Positions 1-7,823 of a stretch of DNA of 34,544 nt are shown here, in pieces. A program made the translations under genes and the position numbers. The notes beneath the pieces are model-generated. The model did not search any database and had not been told where the DNA came from. It saw only the letters and a program-made list of their open reading frames with translations. Source of the DNA: Deltaproteobacteria bacterium (GTDB taxonomy: Bacteria > Desulfobacterota > GWC2-55-46); assembly GCA_016234405.1 (NCBI GenBank), contig JACRCC010000024.1, positions 1 to 34,544 on the forward strand, written 5' to 3'. The first letter of the stretch is position 1; the number at the start of each line of letters is the position of its first letter.

Positions 1-253
1 CGTTGGTGATGTAGAATTTCTCGCGCGGAAGTCCGAAGACCTCCCTCAATATCCCGACGAGAAACCGCCCTGCCTTTCCGACAAAAGGGGTTTTGAGCTT
101 GGTCTCCTCGCGCCCCGGGGCCTCGCCGATGACCATTACCCTGCACGGACACGGGCCTGAGGCGAAGACGAGGTCAACGCCCTTGAGGCGCGGGGATTCG
201 GAGATTTTCTTGAAGAGTCTTTTAAGGTGGGGGTTAACGGGGTTCAGTGACAA
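1..253 (-). CDS. Uracil-DNA glycosylase, family 4-like (partial, 3' end outside window)
   Basis: The visible 84 codons read as the N-terminal half of a UDG-superfamily enzyme that removes uracil from DNA. Seen: the catalytic-loop motif GEAPGREE, then PFVGKAG and the strand REKFYITN, in the order and spacing of family 4 enzymes. The usual N-terminal C-x2-C pair, which with two later Cys holds the [4Fe-4S] cluster, is not present; there is only a PCPC just before the first motif. The start is uncertain: after the in-frame stop near 290 there is no ATG or GTG before the motifs. I chose TTG at 253-251, which has no visible Shine-Dalgarno. The gene begins immediately after the restriction-modification pair, so its native 5' end may have been replaced. 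The superfamily call is firm; the exact family and start are not. Confidence 0.8.
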   Translation of the reverse strand, partial: MSLNPVNPHLKRLFKKISESPRLKGVDLVFASGPCPCRVMVIGEAPGREETKLKTPFVGKAGRFLVGILREVFGLPREKFYITN

Positions 254-292
254 GGTTCGAGAGAGGTTGATCGTTAAGGGGTTGATAAAAAG

Positions 293-1168
293 TCAATTAA
301 GCCAATCCAGTTTGTTGGAAATCAGCAGTTCGTTTTTCTGCCTATGATGAGTCGTTTTCATTGGGATGGCTTCGTATGGAAAATTGAATTTGGATGCCAA
401 GTCTCGAATCTCCTCGGAATCATCATACGTCATCAGGAAATTTCCCTTAATCCTTGAAGTCAGATCGAAGAGCTTAGCATGATCGACTTGATGATGAGTG
501 TACAATCTTCTCCCCGCAACCGTATACGGCGGATCAATAAAGAAGCAACAGTCCTTTTTATCGGCATATTTGCCGAAGACCTTGAATATATCTCCATGGA
601 AGAATGAAATCTTCTCTTTAACCTGATGAATTGCAAGAATCCTGTCTCTTATTGTTTTGGGATACCACCTCGAAGCAATGCCTTTCCCGTTCTCTCCGTG
701 TTTTATAAGTCCGGAACCTTTTGCCATAATGCCGCCGTGAAATATTCTATTCCTTAAGATCGTGCAGAAGGCCGCCTCTCGGATGCTCTGATTGGGTCTT
801 GTAAGCTCTTTTTCAACATTCTGTAAAGCCAGATCGAAGCGAAAAATTTTATTCGCCAACCATTTATTATCTTCACCCAGAATCGTTTTCCAAACCGCCG
901 CAATATCCGCATCCAGTTCTATCATGACGATATGTCTCGCGCGATTTTCAAAGGCCGCCGTTAAACTTACGATGCCTCCGCCCCCGAAACAGTCAACCAA
1001 TGTCGTTTCCGATGCCTTGAAAGACCTGAGCCATTTTCTGATGACCGGGATGAGCCATGTCTTGCCTCCCGGGTAGCGAAAAGGACTGCGCTGAGGAACG
1101 GATGCCACGTTTACGGGAGAGGCGGTTTGCGGCGTTCTGATATCTTTAAAGAGCTCAAGGTTATTCAT
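293..1168 (-). CDS. D12-class (Dam-like) DNA adenine-N6 methyltransferase of a type II R-M system
   Basis: Transfers a methyl group from SAM to adenine N6 in a short DNA site, protecting it from the neighbouring nuclease. Seen in 291 residues: SAM-binding motif FRYPGGK at 30-36, DCFGGGG at 59-65, acidic motif IELDAD near 83-88, and catalytic motif DPPY at 212-215. This order (I then IV, with the F-x-Y-x-G-x-K start) is the D12/alpha class of Dam. Its ATG lies two bases after the stop of the restriction nuclease gene, so the two are almost certainly co-transcribed with the nuclease first. By eye the pair is clearly more AT-rich than the flanking genes, consistent with transfer. Recognition sequence unknown. 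Confidence 0.92.
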   Translation of the reverse strand: MNNLELFKDIRTPQTASPVNVASVPQRSPFRYPGGKTWLIPVIRKWLRSFKASETTLVDCFGGGGIVSLTAAFENRARHIVMIELDADIAAVWKTILGEDNKWLANKIFRFDLALQNVEKELTRPNQSIREAAFCTILRNRIFHGGIMAKGSGLIKHGENGKGIASRWYPKTIRDRILAIHQVKEKISFFHGDIFKVFGKYADKKDCCFFIDPPYTVAGRRLYTHHQVDHAKLFDLTSRIKGNFLMTYDDSEEIRDLASKFNFPYEAIPMKTTHHRQKNELLISNKLDWLN

Positions 1169-1170
1169 AA

Positions 1171-2067
1171 TTATTCTTCCAGAAGGTCAGTCAATGTAGG
1201 CGCATCGGGAGGATTGGACTCAAGTTTTTCATCGAGTCTTTCCTGTAATAATTCAATGAAGCCCTTTTCTGTCCCCGGCAATGGGGTCGATATCTTCGCC
1301 AGGGCAGGCTCGAATTCAGTGTATACGATTTCTTTCAAACTTAAATTATAGCGGCAAGTCCGCTTGTTGAACTCTAAGTCATAAAGATGCCAGGCAATAT
1401 CCGCTTTTTCTTTTTTCACTTTTTGCAAATCAGGGAGTGTGTCAAAGAAGGATTTTTGCAATACAACGGATTGCTTCTTACCCCAAGCCTTGAAAATGCC
1501 GCCCTTGTATAATAATTGAGGCAGTAAGCGTTTTCTTGACGAGGATAAGAAATCAGGCTTTGGATAATTGAATCCGGTTTTCCATTTAAAATTTTTGCTC
1601 GGTTTTTTGGTATACGCTTCAAACGGGTTCCTTAAATTACCAGAGATATAAACGGCCTGAACTTCCAATGAGGCAAAATCAGTCAATCTCCCTCTGTTGT
1701 CATACGAGACAAGGACGTAATCAATATTCCCGGCCGCATGGTTATTTGCGTCAGTCAGTCGTATTTCGGTCAATGATGTCCAGCTTGTTCCTTTTGGGAA
1801 GAAGAATTTGGCTGCGTTCTCAACAATAAGCCAGCTTTCTCTGAATCTGACGGGACAAGTTATAACGGTTTTATAGTCGTTAAAAATCGAACAGACGCCA
1901 AGAGGGTTGTTAGCCTTATCCTTTGTGCAATTAGGGACTCTGTTGTTGAACGGACAGAGTTTTTCACGCCGATAACGTTTGGAATCACCGCTATCGTTAA
2001 TAACAGGGAATCCGAAGATTTCCGCCAAAGGGTTTTTAAAATTTCCGTCCGAGCGCATAATCACCAT
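1171..2067 (-). CDS. NotI-family type II restriction endonuclease
   Basis: Predicted to cut unmodified DNA at the site protected by the adjacent methylase. The 298-residue protein has the NotI-family layout: an N-terminal segment NPLAEIFGFP, then four cysteines at about residues 38, 47, 59 and 71 (LCPF, NCTKDKA, GVCSIF, TCPVRF). This is the family's iron-binding Cys4 fold. After it comes a PD-(D/E)XK-like core: GNIDYVLVSYD, followed by SLEVQAVYISGN, whose Asp and Glu-x-Gln are the likely metal ligands. Start: the first ATG, 36 bases after the YhaM stop; another ATG lies three codons in, and neither has a good Shine-Dalgarno. The partner is an adenine methylase, whereas the NotI site GCGGCCGC has no adenine, so the target must differ. 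The family call rests on these motifs. Confidence 0.88.
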   Translation of the reverse strand: MVIMRSDGNFKNPLAEIFGFPVINDSGDSKRYRREKLCPFNNRVPNCTKDKANNPLGVCSIFNDYKTVITCPVRFRESWLIVENAAKFFFPKGTSWTSLTEIRLTDANNHAAGNIDYVLVSYDNRGRLTDFASLEVQAVYISGNLRNPFEAYTKKPSKNFKWKTGFNYPKPDFLSSSRKRLLPQLLYKGGIFKAWGKKQSVVLQKSFFDTLPDLQKVKKEKADIAWHLYDLEFNKRTCRYNLSLKEIVYTEFEPALAKISTPLPGTEKGFIELLQERLDEKLESNPPDAPTLTDLLEE

Positions 2068-2103
2068 AAAGAAATAAAAATTGACTGAGAAACCGTTTGT
2101 CCC

Positions 2104-3174
2104 TCACTTAAACAACGGCAGCGGCCCTTCGGGGGTATTCCCCCCCTTCGGGTCTTTGCCAGGTTTTTCATCTGGATTGCCCTTCTCCCCTCCCCGATTC
2201 AGGTCTTCGGGGACAGGCTCCCACCCGCCCTTGTAGATGTAGCGCTCGAAGAGTTTCTGATACGGCGTCCAGTTGGAGTCGTTGACCTTGCCGTTGTTGC
2301 CGATGAGCGCCTTTACGGCCGCGACCTTCGCGTCCATGTCGTCGAGGTAGGATAGTATTATTGCCTCGAGGGTCTTGGGCCTCTTTGGGGAGCCGAACTC
2401 CAATTGCCCGTGGTGGCTCAAGATCATGTGTTTCATGAGCACGGCAAGTTGACGAGGGAAGTCGTTTATCTTGCCGATATGCGCGTCCATAAGCTCCACG
2501 CCGATGGTTATGTGCCCGATGAGGCGGCCCTCGTCCGTATAATCGAAGGATCTCCTGTATGAAAGCTCGTATATCTTTCCGATGTCGTGCAATATCGCGC
2601 CGGCCATGAGAAGGTCTTTATTGACCCCGTTTTTGTAATGCCCCGCGACCGACGCGGCAAGCCCGCACATTGACAACACGTGCTCGACAAGTCCGCCGAG
2701 GTAGGGGTGGTGCATGGTCTTTGCCGCGGGCGCGGTCTTGTAGAGTCCGCGTATCTCCGCGTCTTTGAATATGGACGTGAGGAGCGCCTTTAAGTGTTTG
2801 TCCTCCACGCCGGAGATGACGCCGTCGAGTTCGGCCATCATCTCGTCCGGGTCTCTTTTGGATGAGGGGAGAAAATCCCGTATCGAATAATCCGTTTCAG
2901 GCAGGGCGTAGATGTCCGAGACGTTCAACTGGATGCCGCCCTGATAGGCCACGGCATAGCCCTTTATCGCCACGACGTCGTCCTTGTCAAAGCGTTTTGC
3001 GGCGCCCTCGGCGTCGTCCCATATCCGCGCTTCGATGTCGCCCGTGGAGTCCATGAGCCTTATGACGAGATAGGGTTTTCCGGTCTTGCCGATGCCCGTC
3101 TCTTTTTTCGCCGCAAGGAAAGGCCCGCTTATATGGTCCTTCTCCTTTATGTCCTTCACGAAGATTTTTTTCAT
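2104..3174 (-). CDS. yhaM: 3'-5' exoribonuclease YhaM family (OB-fold + HD domain)
   Basis: YhaM proteins trim RNA or single-stranded DNA 3' ends; an OB-fold binds nucleic acid and an HD metal site cuts it. In 356 residues the OB-fold spans about 5-95 (YLVIRLMDSTGDIEARIW...DDVVAIKG) and the HD domain about 150-300, with HHPYLGGLVEH, the HD pair in LHDIGKIYE, and HMILSHHG...LSYLDDMDAK. I start at ATG 3174 (MKKIFVKD), preceded by GGGG at a workable distance. The longer frame from 3207 overlaps the epimerase stop. The stop of the upstream epimerase is only two bases away, so the two are one operon. The tail is a low-complexity Gly/Pro/Lys stretch ending PLPLFK. Confidence 0.93.
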   Translation of the reverse strand: MKKIFVKDIKEKDHISGPFLAAKKETGIGKTGKPYLVIRLMDSTGDIEARIWDDAEGAAKRFDKDDVVAIKGYAVAYQGGIQLNVSDIYALPETDYSIRDFLPSSKRDPDEMMAELDGVISGVEDKHLKALLTSIFKDAEIRGLYKTAPAAKTMHHPYLGGLVEHVLSMCGLAASVAGHYKNGVNKDLLMAGAILHDIGKIYELSYRRSFDYTDEGRLIGHITIGVELMDAHIGKINDFPRQLAVLMKHMILSHHGQLEFGSPKRPKTLEAIILSYLDDMDAKVAAVKALIGNNGKVNDSNWTPYQKLFERYIYKGGWEPVPEDLNRGGEKGNPDEKPGKDPKGGNTPEGPLPLFK

Positions 3175-3176
3175 GC

Positions 3177-4133
3177 TTATACCCCTGTCCGTCGCGCTAA
3201 AAACCATTTGACGTAACGCGCCACACCCTCTTCTATCCTGACCTTTGGCTCAAAACCGAATAGTTTTTTCGCCTTTGTAACGTCCGCGTATGTTATTGGC
3301 GCGTCCCCGGGCGCGGGCACGGAAAATTTTATTTGAGCCTTTTTGCCGAGGGAGGTTTCAATCACCTCGATGAGCCTCTTGACCGTAACTGTCTTTGACC
3401 CCCCGATGTTGACTATCTCGTATGACGACGGGTTGTAGACGGCGTTTACGACCCCTGAGATGATGTCGCTTACGTATGTAAAATCACGCAGCGCAGACCC
3501 GTCGCCGTAGACCTCGATGGGTTTTCCCTCGTGAATGAGGCGCGTGAATTTTGCTACAGCCATGTCGGGCCTGCCGCGCTCGCCGTAGACCGTGAAAAAA
3601 CGCAGACACGTCGCGGGGAGTCCGTAGAGATGCGAATACGTAAAGCAGAAAAGCTCGCCTGCCCTTTTTGTGGAGGCGTATGGGGATATGGGGCGCGTTA
3701 TCGGGTCTTCCTCGGAAAACGGGGTTTTGCTATTGATGCCGTAGACCGAAGAAGACGACGCGAAGACGAAGTTTTTGAGGCGCAGGTCTTTAACGGCTTC
3801 GAGTATGTTGAGCGTGCCTTGACAGTTCACCCGTTCGTAGAGGAGAGGGTCTTGTATGGAGGGGCGCACGCCGGCGCGCGCCCCAAGGTGGCAGATGACG
3901 TCGGGCGAGAACGAACCGATGCTTCGCGTTACTTTTTCCCTGTCCGTTATATCGCCCTCAAATAGGGTAAGGCGCGGATTTTTCGCAAAGCCTTTGACGT
4001 TTTCCCTCTTGAGCGCAGGGTCGTAGAATGAGTTGAAGTCGTCTATTACGGCGACCGTGTCGCCCTTGTTCAACAACGCCTCCGTAAGATGCGAGCCGAT
4101 AAAGCCAGCGCCGCCCGTGATGATTATCTTCAT
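3177..4133 (-). CDS. NAD-dependent UDP-sugar epimerase (UDP-glucuronate 4-epimerase-like)
   Basis: Extended short-chain dehydrogenase that inverts a nucleotide-sugar carbon through a tightly bound NAD; likely supplies UDP-galacturonate or a related sugar for envelope polysaccharide. Seen in 318 residues: Rossmann loop TGGAGFIGSH near the N-terminus, the acidic end of strand 2 (VIDDFNSFY), SSSSVYG with the catalytic Ser, Y-x3-K as YASTK, and the substrate motif FFTVYGERGRPDMA typical of the UDP-glucuronate 4-epimerase subgroup. Length is normal for the family. First gene of the run epimerase-YhaM; the 5' side is a 171-base intergenic stretch in which I see no convincing promoter. Substrate is inferred; UDP-glucose/galactose or dTDP sugars are possible. 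Confidence 0.9.
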   Translation of the reverse strand: MKIIITGGAGFIGSHLTEALLNKGDTVAVIDDFNSFYDPALKRENVKGFAKNPRLTLFEGDITDREKVTRSIGSFSPDVICHLGARAGVRPSIQDPLLYERVNCQGTLNILEAVKDLRLKNFVFASSSSVYGINSKTPFSEEDPITRPISPYASTKRAGELFCFTYSHLYGLPATCLRFFTVYGERGRPDMAVAKFTRLIHEGKPIEVYGDGSALRDFTYVSDIISGVVNAVYNPSSYEIVNIGGSKTVTVKRLIEVIETSLGKKAQIKFSVPAPGDAPITYADVTKAKKLFGFEPKVRIEEGVARYVKWFLARRTGV

Positions 4134-4304
4134 TCGGTAAGGCTAACATATTGAAAAAAACGGGTCAACGTGAAACTCCCCCTTGTGTCAAAGCAAAGTA
4201 GAAATTCGGTTAGGGAGGCTCCGCCGTCCCGTAAGGGGCGGGCATTGGGAGGGGGTACGTTTAAGGCTTAACGATGAAACAAACCACAAGCCTTTAAAGT
4301 CGGT

Positions 4305-6137
4305 TCAACCCGGTATCTCCGTTGCGGGTCTGCCTATCATGAAGCCCTGCGCGTAGTCCACGCCTAAGTCCCTGAGTATGTCGAGGGTCTCTTTTCTTTC
4401 CACGAACTCCGCGATTATCCTTATGCCCATGCCCTTCGCCACTTCCGTTATGGCCTTGACAAAGAGTCTGTCGTTTAAATTTTGGTCTAAGGATTTTATG
4501 AAAGACCCGGCTATCTTGATGTAGTCAACCTCCATCTCGCGCAGATACATGAACGAGCTGAAGCCCACGCCGAAATCGTCCATCGCTATGCGGCATCCGA
4601 TGGATTTAAGCTCTTTTATGAACTTGGCGGCCTTTGAGAGGTCGCTTACCGCCGAGGTTTCGGTTATCTCGAAGATGAAGTTCTTTGGGTCTACCCCCTC
4701 TCGGCCAAGGGCGTCCTTCAGGAACGAGAGGAATGCCTCGTCGCCTACGTTTTTGCCGGATACGTTCATGCAGAAGTTGAGTCCTTTGGCGTTTTTTTCG
4801 AGCGTTGAATGGAGTCTCATGGCCTTACTTATTATCATCTGGTCTATGGAATTTATAAGCCCGAACCTTTCCGCGATGTCAATGACGACGCCGGGCTGCA
4901 CGACGGCGCCGTCATTTTCCTGCATCCTCGCAAGGGCCTCGTAATGCGTGATGCTCTCTTCCCTTATGTCCATTATCGGCTGGAACCACGGGACGAAGAG
5001 GTCGTCTTTCAACGCCCGGACGATGCTGTTTTTCCAATGGAGGCGGGACTTCATGGTCTCGATGTATTGGTCTTCGGGGGCGAAGACGTGGCATTTATTC
5101 CGGCCCAGATCCTTTGCCTTGTACATGGCCGCGTCCGCCTTCGTAAGAAGCTCCGCGGCGTTTGCCCCGTGTTCCGGATAAACGGAGACGCCGATGCTCG
5201 CCGTGGCGTGGCCGGACACGTCGGAGTGGTAAAAACCTTCAAGGGTCTTTCTGAACCGCTCGGCGGCCATTAAACCCTGCTCGCGGACAAGGGAGGGCAG
5301 GAACACGGCGAATTCGTCTCCGCTCAATCTGCCGATGAAGTTGAACTGTTTGCGGCCGACGACGGAGGACGCCCCACCCTTGTCCTCGACGAACCTGAGC
5401 GCCGTTTTCAAAACCATAGCCACCTTGTGCAGGAACTCGTCCCCCAACCCGTGCCCGTAGATGTCGTTTATGAGCTTGAACTGGTCTATGTCGAGAAGGA
5501 GCAGTATGCCCTGCTTGAACTGCGCGCCGCTTAGAGCGGCGTTGAGGAGTTCTATGAAGTGCGAACGGTTGTAAAGCCCGGTGACCTTGTCGTAGTCGGT
5601 GAGGTAGCGGACATTCTCTTCAGTCACCCTCCTGTTAGACATGTCCTCTTGCACGCCTATGAAGTGACTTATGGCGCGGTCCGGGCTTTTTACCGGCGTT
5701 AGATATGTGTTTGAAAGAGTGGAGCCGCCGTCTTTTTTCCTCATCCTGAAGACCCCGTTCCACCGGGTCCCGGATGAAACGGTCTTCCAGACCTCGGACC
5801 ACTCCTCATCAGAGAGTTCGGCGAAGACCGCGCCGCGCATATTGGCGCCGGTCATCTCCGAGGCAGGGAAACCATAGAAGCTCTCGAAGACCGGGTTTAC
5901 GAATTCGATAACGCCCTTTGAGTCCGCCGTAAAAATCGCGTTTATGCAGTGAGACGTCGCCGTGCAGAATTTCCTCGAGGCGTCGTCCTCGGCGTCGAGG
6001 AGTCTTCGATACCTTTCTTGACTCTCCTCAAGCGCCTTTGACTTCTCGGAGAGTTCCTCCTTAAGGCGCCTGTTGTCTTTAAGGAGCTCATCCAACATGG
6101 GCGTTTTTCGGGGGGGGGGGGGTATCTTTTTTATCAT
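4305..6137 (-). CDS. PAS-GGDEF-EAL protein (c-di-GMP turnover) with C13 tract at codons 6-10
   Basis: Makes and/or degrades the second messenger c-di-GMP in response to a PAS-sensed signal; cytoplasmic, no membrane segment. Layout from ATG 6137: coiled coil about 14-50, PAS 55-170, GGDEF about 180-352, EAL about 370-610. The synthase signature is SGDEF (272-276); the metal motif DIDQFKLIND and GHGLGDE are intact and no I-site RxxD is seen. The EAL domain keeps YEALAR, NVSG, FEITET, DDFGVG and QGFMIGRP, so phosphodiesterase activity is likely. I chose ATG 6137, which has AGGA eight bases upstream, over an upstream TTG at 6194 without a ribosome site. The coding strand carries 13 consecutive C at 6110-6122, directly after the start. 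The downstream ATG at 6098 lacks a ribosome site. Confidence 0.92.
   Translation of the reverse strand: MIKKIPPPPRKTPMLDELLKDNRRLKEELSEKSKALEESQERYRRLLDAEDDASRKFCTATSHCINAIFTADSKGVIEFVNPVFESFYGFPASEMTGANMRGAVFAELSDEEWSEVWKTVSSGTRWNGVFRMRKKDGGSTLSNTYLTPVKSPDRAISHFIGVQEDMSNRRVTEENVRYLTDYDKVTGLYNRSHFIELLNAALSGAQFKQGILLLLDIDQFKLINDIYGHGLGDEFLHKVAMVLKTALRFVEDKGGASSVVGRKQFNFIGRLSGDEFAVFLPSLVREQGLMAAERFRKTLEGFYHSDVSGHATASIGVSVYPEHGANAAELLTKADAAMYKAKDLGRNKCHVFAPEDQYIETMKSRLHWKNSIVRALKDDLFVPWFQPIMDIREESITHYEALARMQENDGAVVQPGVVIDIAERFGLINSIDQMIISKAMRLHSTLEKNAKGLNFCMNVSGKNVGDEAFLSFLKDALGREGVDPKNFIFEITETSAVSDLSKAAKFIKELKSIGCRIAMDDFGVGFSSFMYLREMEVDYIKIAGSFIKSLDQNLNDRLFVKAITEVAKGMGIRIIAEFVERKETLDILRDLGVDYAQGFMIGRPATEIPG
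6110..6122 (-). repeat. Homopolymer tract C13 (coding strand), candidate phase-variation site
   Basis: Thirteen G on the plus strand, C on the coding strand, encoding Pro-Pro-Pro-Pro and the first base of Arg at codons 6-10 of the GGDEF-EAL gene. In this length the downstream frame is open. Loss or gain of one or two C would truncate the protein within a few codons. Could also be a sequencing-length error. Confidence 0.9.
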
Positions 6138-6710
6138 GGCCGTGTCCTGTTTTTTCGTCTCTGGTTGAAGAGGTTTTGAATTGTTCAAAAACAAAGATGC
6201 GACCGCAGTCCGGCGAATGACGATACCGGCTTAAACACGGCTGCTCGGAAGAGCGAAAGGGAGGGCCAAATCAAAGGTTGCCGAGAGTCTAAACTATAGA
6301 TTTCACAGGAAAAGTCAATGTTTTTTTAACGGCAACGGCAACGGAAGAAGCGAATTCTTCACGGAGTTTACACTGAAGCGTTGCGAACGTGTTCAGAATG
6401 ACAACCGAGGCAGCCGCGTAGTGTTGTCATTATCGTTCCCACGCTCCTGCGTGGGAACGCCGTCTTAAGCAGCAATTTACTGCAAAAACGCTGCCAACGG
6501 CAAAAAATCGCTAATGAGATGCGTCAAACAATCCAAGAGAGTCAATCTCCGCATAACCTGCCGTTTGTAAAAGATTTTTTGTGAGGCCGTTTTCCATTGC
6601 ATCAGCGGCGCAAGTGGACATGCCCAAAGGGCAGCGGATTTTTTCAGACACCATTGTCAAAAGAGGACAGGCTTGTCTGGTTTGCGCTGGAAAGCGGCGT
6701 TGGGCGAGGT
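6138..6710. other. Intergenic stretch with dispersed repeats; no convincing gene
   Basis: This stretch separates two minus-strand genes. It holds a copy of the 26-bp palindrome at 6434-6459 and, just before it (about 6366-6402), a sequence with TTTACACTGA and GTTCAGAATGACA. The latter resembles short repeats that I recall as common between genes of environmental genomes. The right part (6511-6654 minus) contains a 47-codon frame with two cysteines and no ribosome site; I do not trust it as a gene. Confidence 0.6.
6434..6459. repeat. 26-bp REP-like palindrome, copy 1
   Basis: CGTTCCCACGC then TCCT then GCGTGGGAACG: 11-base arms, perfectly complementary, preceded by TTAT. The same element recurs at 8301-8326 and 11202-11227. 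Confidence 0.9.
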
Positions 6711-7667
6711 TCAGAAAAGGATGTTGGGCCTCAAGAGCAGCTGCCATTTTTTTCTCTTGTCCTTGTCCGCGAGGTCTCCGGAGTATTTGCTCGCCCCCTC
6801 CCACACGAAACCCACCGCGAATGAAAATCCCATCTTCTCCTCTTTAAGCGGCCATTTTTTGTCCACGACGAAATAGTGTTTTATGGGGGTGAAGGTCTGG
6901 CTGTCCATGTCAATGGTGTATTCAAATCCAGAGTTGTTTATGAACGAGGCCGGAGAGTCCTCGAAGTCGAGCCTGCTCCTTCGCACCGAGAGGTAGACGA
7001 CGTCTTTTATAAAGGAGTTGCCGTGGAGCTTGCCTCCCACCCTGAAGCTCCAATGCAGGGAATGGGTCGAGAATTTTCTGTCGCCCTTTATCTTCCACTC
7101 CACCTCGGTCCAATGGTCGCGTATGAGGGAGTTGTCCTTGATGGTGTAGTTGCCGGCGCTCACGAGATACCCCATGTACCCGAAGTTGCCGTCTTTTTTC
7201 TTTTCCCCCGGTCGGGTGAAGGCTACCACGTTGCCGAGAAAGGCCGTGAGCGCATAAGGTTCTTCAAACCCGGCGGTAACGGCCTTGACGAGGTTGAGGT
7301 TTTTCATGACCTCCGTGCTGTCGTAAAAATCGCTTGCATGGTCTTTGATGAGCACCCCGGCCCCGGGCATGGGGAAGGCCGACGCCTCAAGCACGAGAAA
7401 GCGCGGGATCAAGGAGCTGAAGAGGAGGTCGCGGTATATCTGCAATTCGGGTTTTTCCCCGGCATCCGGTATGGGCGCGTCCGTAAGGCTTATATAGAGG
7501 CCGATGCTTGAATAATAAGCGTCAAGCTCAGGCTCGATACGAATCCTTTTGTTATCCGCCTCGGGTCTTTTTTGCGCGGATGCGTCCTCGGCAATAGCCG
7601 GATATGCGGCCGCGAAGACGAGGGAGGATGATAGGCAAATGAGGGCTATGAGCCGCTGAAAGGACAT
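6711..7667 (-). CDS. Putative outer-membrane protein, function unknown
   Basis: I do not recognise the family. The 318-residue product starts at ATG 7667 with a clear signal peptide (MSFQRLIALICLSS, hydrophobic to about residue 23, AIAED cleavage region). An upstream TTG would add 15 residues before the signal and is unlikely. The mature part is rich in alternating polar/hydrophobic strands (for example VEWKIKGDRKFSTHSLHWSF, DVVYLSVRRSRLDF) and ends in ...LLLRPNILF. A terminal Phe after a strand is the usual signal for outer-membrane beta-barrel insertion. It stands alone between intergenic regions, convergent with nothing, and its 5' end faces the plus-strand TPR gene about 157 bases away. 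An exported barrel-like protein is likely; role unknown. Confidence 0.75.
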   Translation of the reverse strand: MSFQRLIALICLSSSLVFAAAYPAIAEDASAQKRPEADNKRIRIEPELDAYYSSIGLYISLTDAPIPDAGEKPELQIYRDLLFSSLIPRFLVLEASAFPMPGAGVLIKDHASDFYDSTEVMKNLNLVKAVTAGFEEPYALTAFLGNVVAFTRPGEKKKDGNFGYMGYLVSAGNYTIKDNSLIRDHWTEVEWKIKGDRKFSTHSLHWSFRVGGKLHGNSFIKDVVYLSVRRSRLDFEDSPASFINNSGFEYTIDMDSQTFTPIKHYFVVDKKWPLKEEKMGFSFAVGFVWEGASKYSGDLADKDKRKKWQLLLRPNILF

Positions 7668-7749
7668 TGCGCGCCTGATGACCGGGTGTTTTTCCTCACG
7701 ATTGTATAACAAGAGACCGGAGGAAAGGAAGGAGATTTTACCGGTATGT

Positions 7750-7778
7750 TTGTCCGAGGCCGTGATTTATGTTATATA
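7750..7778 (+). promoter_or_regulatory. Putative sigma70 promoter for the membrane/TPR gene
   Basis: TTGTCC (7750-7755), 17-base spacer, TATATA (7773-7778); predicted start near 7785, about 39 bases before the chosen ATG. Four of six matches in each box. Confidence 0.45.
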
Positions 7779-7823
7779 TAAGCGATGCGGGGTAGGGGGG
7801 AAGACATTGGAGGATGGGGAAGG

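Noticed and set aside
3531-3965. Long plus-strand ORF opposite the epimerase gene
   Set aside because: Antisense shadow of a gene with complete SDR motifs on the minus strand.
4134-4304. Promoter between the epimerase and GGDEF-EAL genes
   Set aside because: TTGACC and TATGTT on the minus strand are only about 12 bases apart, too close for a sigma70 promoter; nothing else was seen.
6138-6194. TTG start at 6194 for the GGDEF-EAL protein
   Set aside because: No Shine-Dalgarno; ATG 6137 has one, and the extra 19 residues belong to no domain.
6511-6654. 47-codon minus-strand ORF with CPLGMSTC downstream of the outer-membrane protein gene
   Set aside because: No ribosome site, no recognised family, lies in a repeat-bearing intergenic stretch. 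It could be real, but I cannot support it.
7785-7823. Upstream start of the membrane/TPR gene
   Set aside because: It coincides with the predicted transcription start and adds a Gly-rich stretch before the first helix; ATG 7824 has GGAGG upstream.
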